From: Saccoglossus kowalevskii
Lineage: Eukaryota; Hemichordata; Enteropneusta; Harrimaniidae
DNA: 22,204 bases
NCBI RefSeq assembly: GCF_000003605.2
Contig: NW_003156738.1
Location: 354,870-377,073, forward strand
Direction: 5' to 3'
Positions 21,243 to 22,204 of the stretch are shown piece after piece (the stretch's first letter is position 1; every line of letters starts with the position of its first letter). The notes below the pieces were generated by a model. It did no database searches. It was not told the DNA's origin and saw only the letters and a list, made by a program, of their open reading frames with translations. The translations under genes and the position numbers were made by a program.

Positions 21243-21641
21243 TTAGTCTTTGGAGCCACAAAACGGCTCAAATGGGAATATTATAAATAAAATCACACAG
21301 ACTAGTTTTAAAACAATGGTATAGAAGTTCTCTTCAACTCTAATGGGAAGCAGTCTAGCAGAACAGTAACTAAAAGTTCGCTGCCCTATATTGAGATTCA
21401 CTTTGTGGGCGTGGTAATCTGGCCAACTTGCAGTACGTGTATGCACATCGCCTTGAGTTATAAAAGAATTGGTAATATACGCAGGTGTATTACCATTCAA
21501 ACTTTTAAACATGAGAAGAGCACTGAAATAGAAAATACGTTGCCCGATTGTCATGACGTGGAGTTTCAAAAACAGGACAACAGACGGAAATTCGAAAGGT
21601 AAATTCAAGAAGTAATCGAAACGCTCTCTTCTGGAGAACAT
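21243..21641 (-). pseudogene. C-terminal remnant of a LINE reverse transcriptase
   Basis: The 132-residue minus-strand frame has the hallmarks of the region beyond the polymerase domain of non-LTR retrotransposon ORF2: IGQRIFYFSALLMFKSLNG followed by TPAYI, then about 30 residues later GQRTFSYCSARLLPI. In intact relatives the last motif usually reads as a GxRTFSYxxxxLWNxLP-type sequence; the Trp-Asn is missing here. No polymerase motifs (such as the FADD box) are present, and the 32-bp minisatellite begins about 260 bp upstream, so the copy is 5'-truncated, as is usual for LINEs. Clade is uncertain (CR1/L2/Jockey-like). It is not expected to be functional. Confidence 0.65.
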
Positions 21642-21898
21642 ATATTTTATAAAAATGTATTGTTGTCGTTTTACAAAAAATCACAACAGTAGTTTAATAT
21701 AGACTGTATCTTGCAGCGATAAAGAACTATTCGACATTCAATGGACATATATGAGCATAAACTGCGTCTAAAATCGATACGTTTACATAGCTTTTTCCAT
21801 AAACATTCAACATAACCATTCCATGATATTAACCACCACATCCATCGTACGGATGGAATTACATGTATTAGCTAAGGGCATAAACTAGGGCATAAACC
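21642..21898. other. Short spacer between LINE remnant and minisatellite
   Basis: AT-rich DNA with no feature recognised apart from a single TEAD-like CATTCCA near 21819 and a short partial duplication (GGGCATAAAC-type) just before the minisatellite. Confidence 0.5.
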
Positions 21899-22204
21899 TA
21901 GTGGTCTTGACATATTATGAGTCATGCACATAGTGGTTTTGACATATTATGAGTCATGCACATAGTGGTCTTGACAAATTAGGAGTCGTGCACATAGTAG
22001 TCTTGACATATTATGAGTCATGCACATAGTGGTCCTGACGTATTATGAGTCATGCACATAGTGGTCCTGACATATTAGGAGTCATGCACATAGTGGTCCT
22101 GACGTATTATGAGTCATGCACATAGTGGTCTTGACATATTACGAGTCATGCACATAGTGGTCCTGACATATTATGAGTCATGCACATAGTGGTCTTGACA
22201 TATT
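21899..22204. repeat. 32-bp minisatellite with AP-1 sites, about ten units
   Basis: Units start at 21899, 21931, 21963, 21995, 22027, 22059, 22091, 22123, 22155 and 22187 with exact 32-bp spacing; the last is cut by the window edge. Each begins TAGTGGT, runs through TTGACATATTA and ends in a GAGTCATGCACA-type segment. Six of the nine complete units contain an intact AP-1 site TGAGTCA; the units at 21963, 22059 and 22123 have GGAGTCG, GGAGTCA and CGAGTCA. Units 22027 and 22091 share the GACGTATT variant, so unit types recur. The array continues beyond the window. Confidence 0.97.

Overview
The window looks like nuclear DNA from a metazoan, most likely a marine invertebrate. It is AT-rich, has low gene density and carries microsatellites, minisatellites and decayed retroelements. 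The one gene that can be recognised with confidence has a spliced structure with GT-AG boundaries. It is an orthologue of PTF1A (p48, the Fer1 family), a basic helix-loop-helix transcription factor, on the minus strand. Its C-terminal RBPJ-binding region is very close to the vertebrate protein, which hints at a deuterostome such as a hemichordate, echinoderm or cephalochordate. That taxonomic guess is inference only.

Layout. Positions 1-555 hold nine copies of a 62-bp satellite-like unit, which fades into an older degenerate repeat up to about 1160. From 1160 to about 11700 no gene could be supported. This stretch has simple repeats and a few strong motif matches: an NR5A/DR0 site at 2546, a perfect DR1 at 5073, an NRF1 palindrome at 7490, and a group of E-boxes and TC-boxes at 7741-7942. 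PTF1A occupies 11985-13424 in two coding exons with an 831-bp intron. Promoter-like motifs (TATA, tandem CCAAT boxes beside an E-box, an NRF1 match) lie at 13581-13714. About 1 kb upstream of the start codon, a pair of facing TEAD sites abuts an RFX X-box at 14382-14418. The rest of the upstream DNA is unremarkable until about 19.9 kb, where a short GC-richer stretch might be a coding exon on the minus strand. From 20.68 to 21.64 kb there are retroposon remains: a tRNA-derived SINE head and the 5'-truncated C-terminal part of a LINE reverse transcriptase, both on the minus strand. The window ends inside a 32-bp minisatellite whose units carry AP-1 sites.

The predicted PTF1A protein is 202 residues. 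It has a short N-terminus, an intact bHLH domain, and the C1 and C2 tryptophan motifs on exon 2. No new multi-gene system is apparent. The points most worth following up are the TEAD/RFX module, a consensus splice donor four bases before the PTF1A start codon, the higher-order structure of the 62-bp array, and the AP-1-bearing 32-bp array. All regulatory calls are motif matches read by eye and were not tested by any search.
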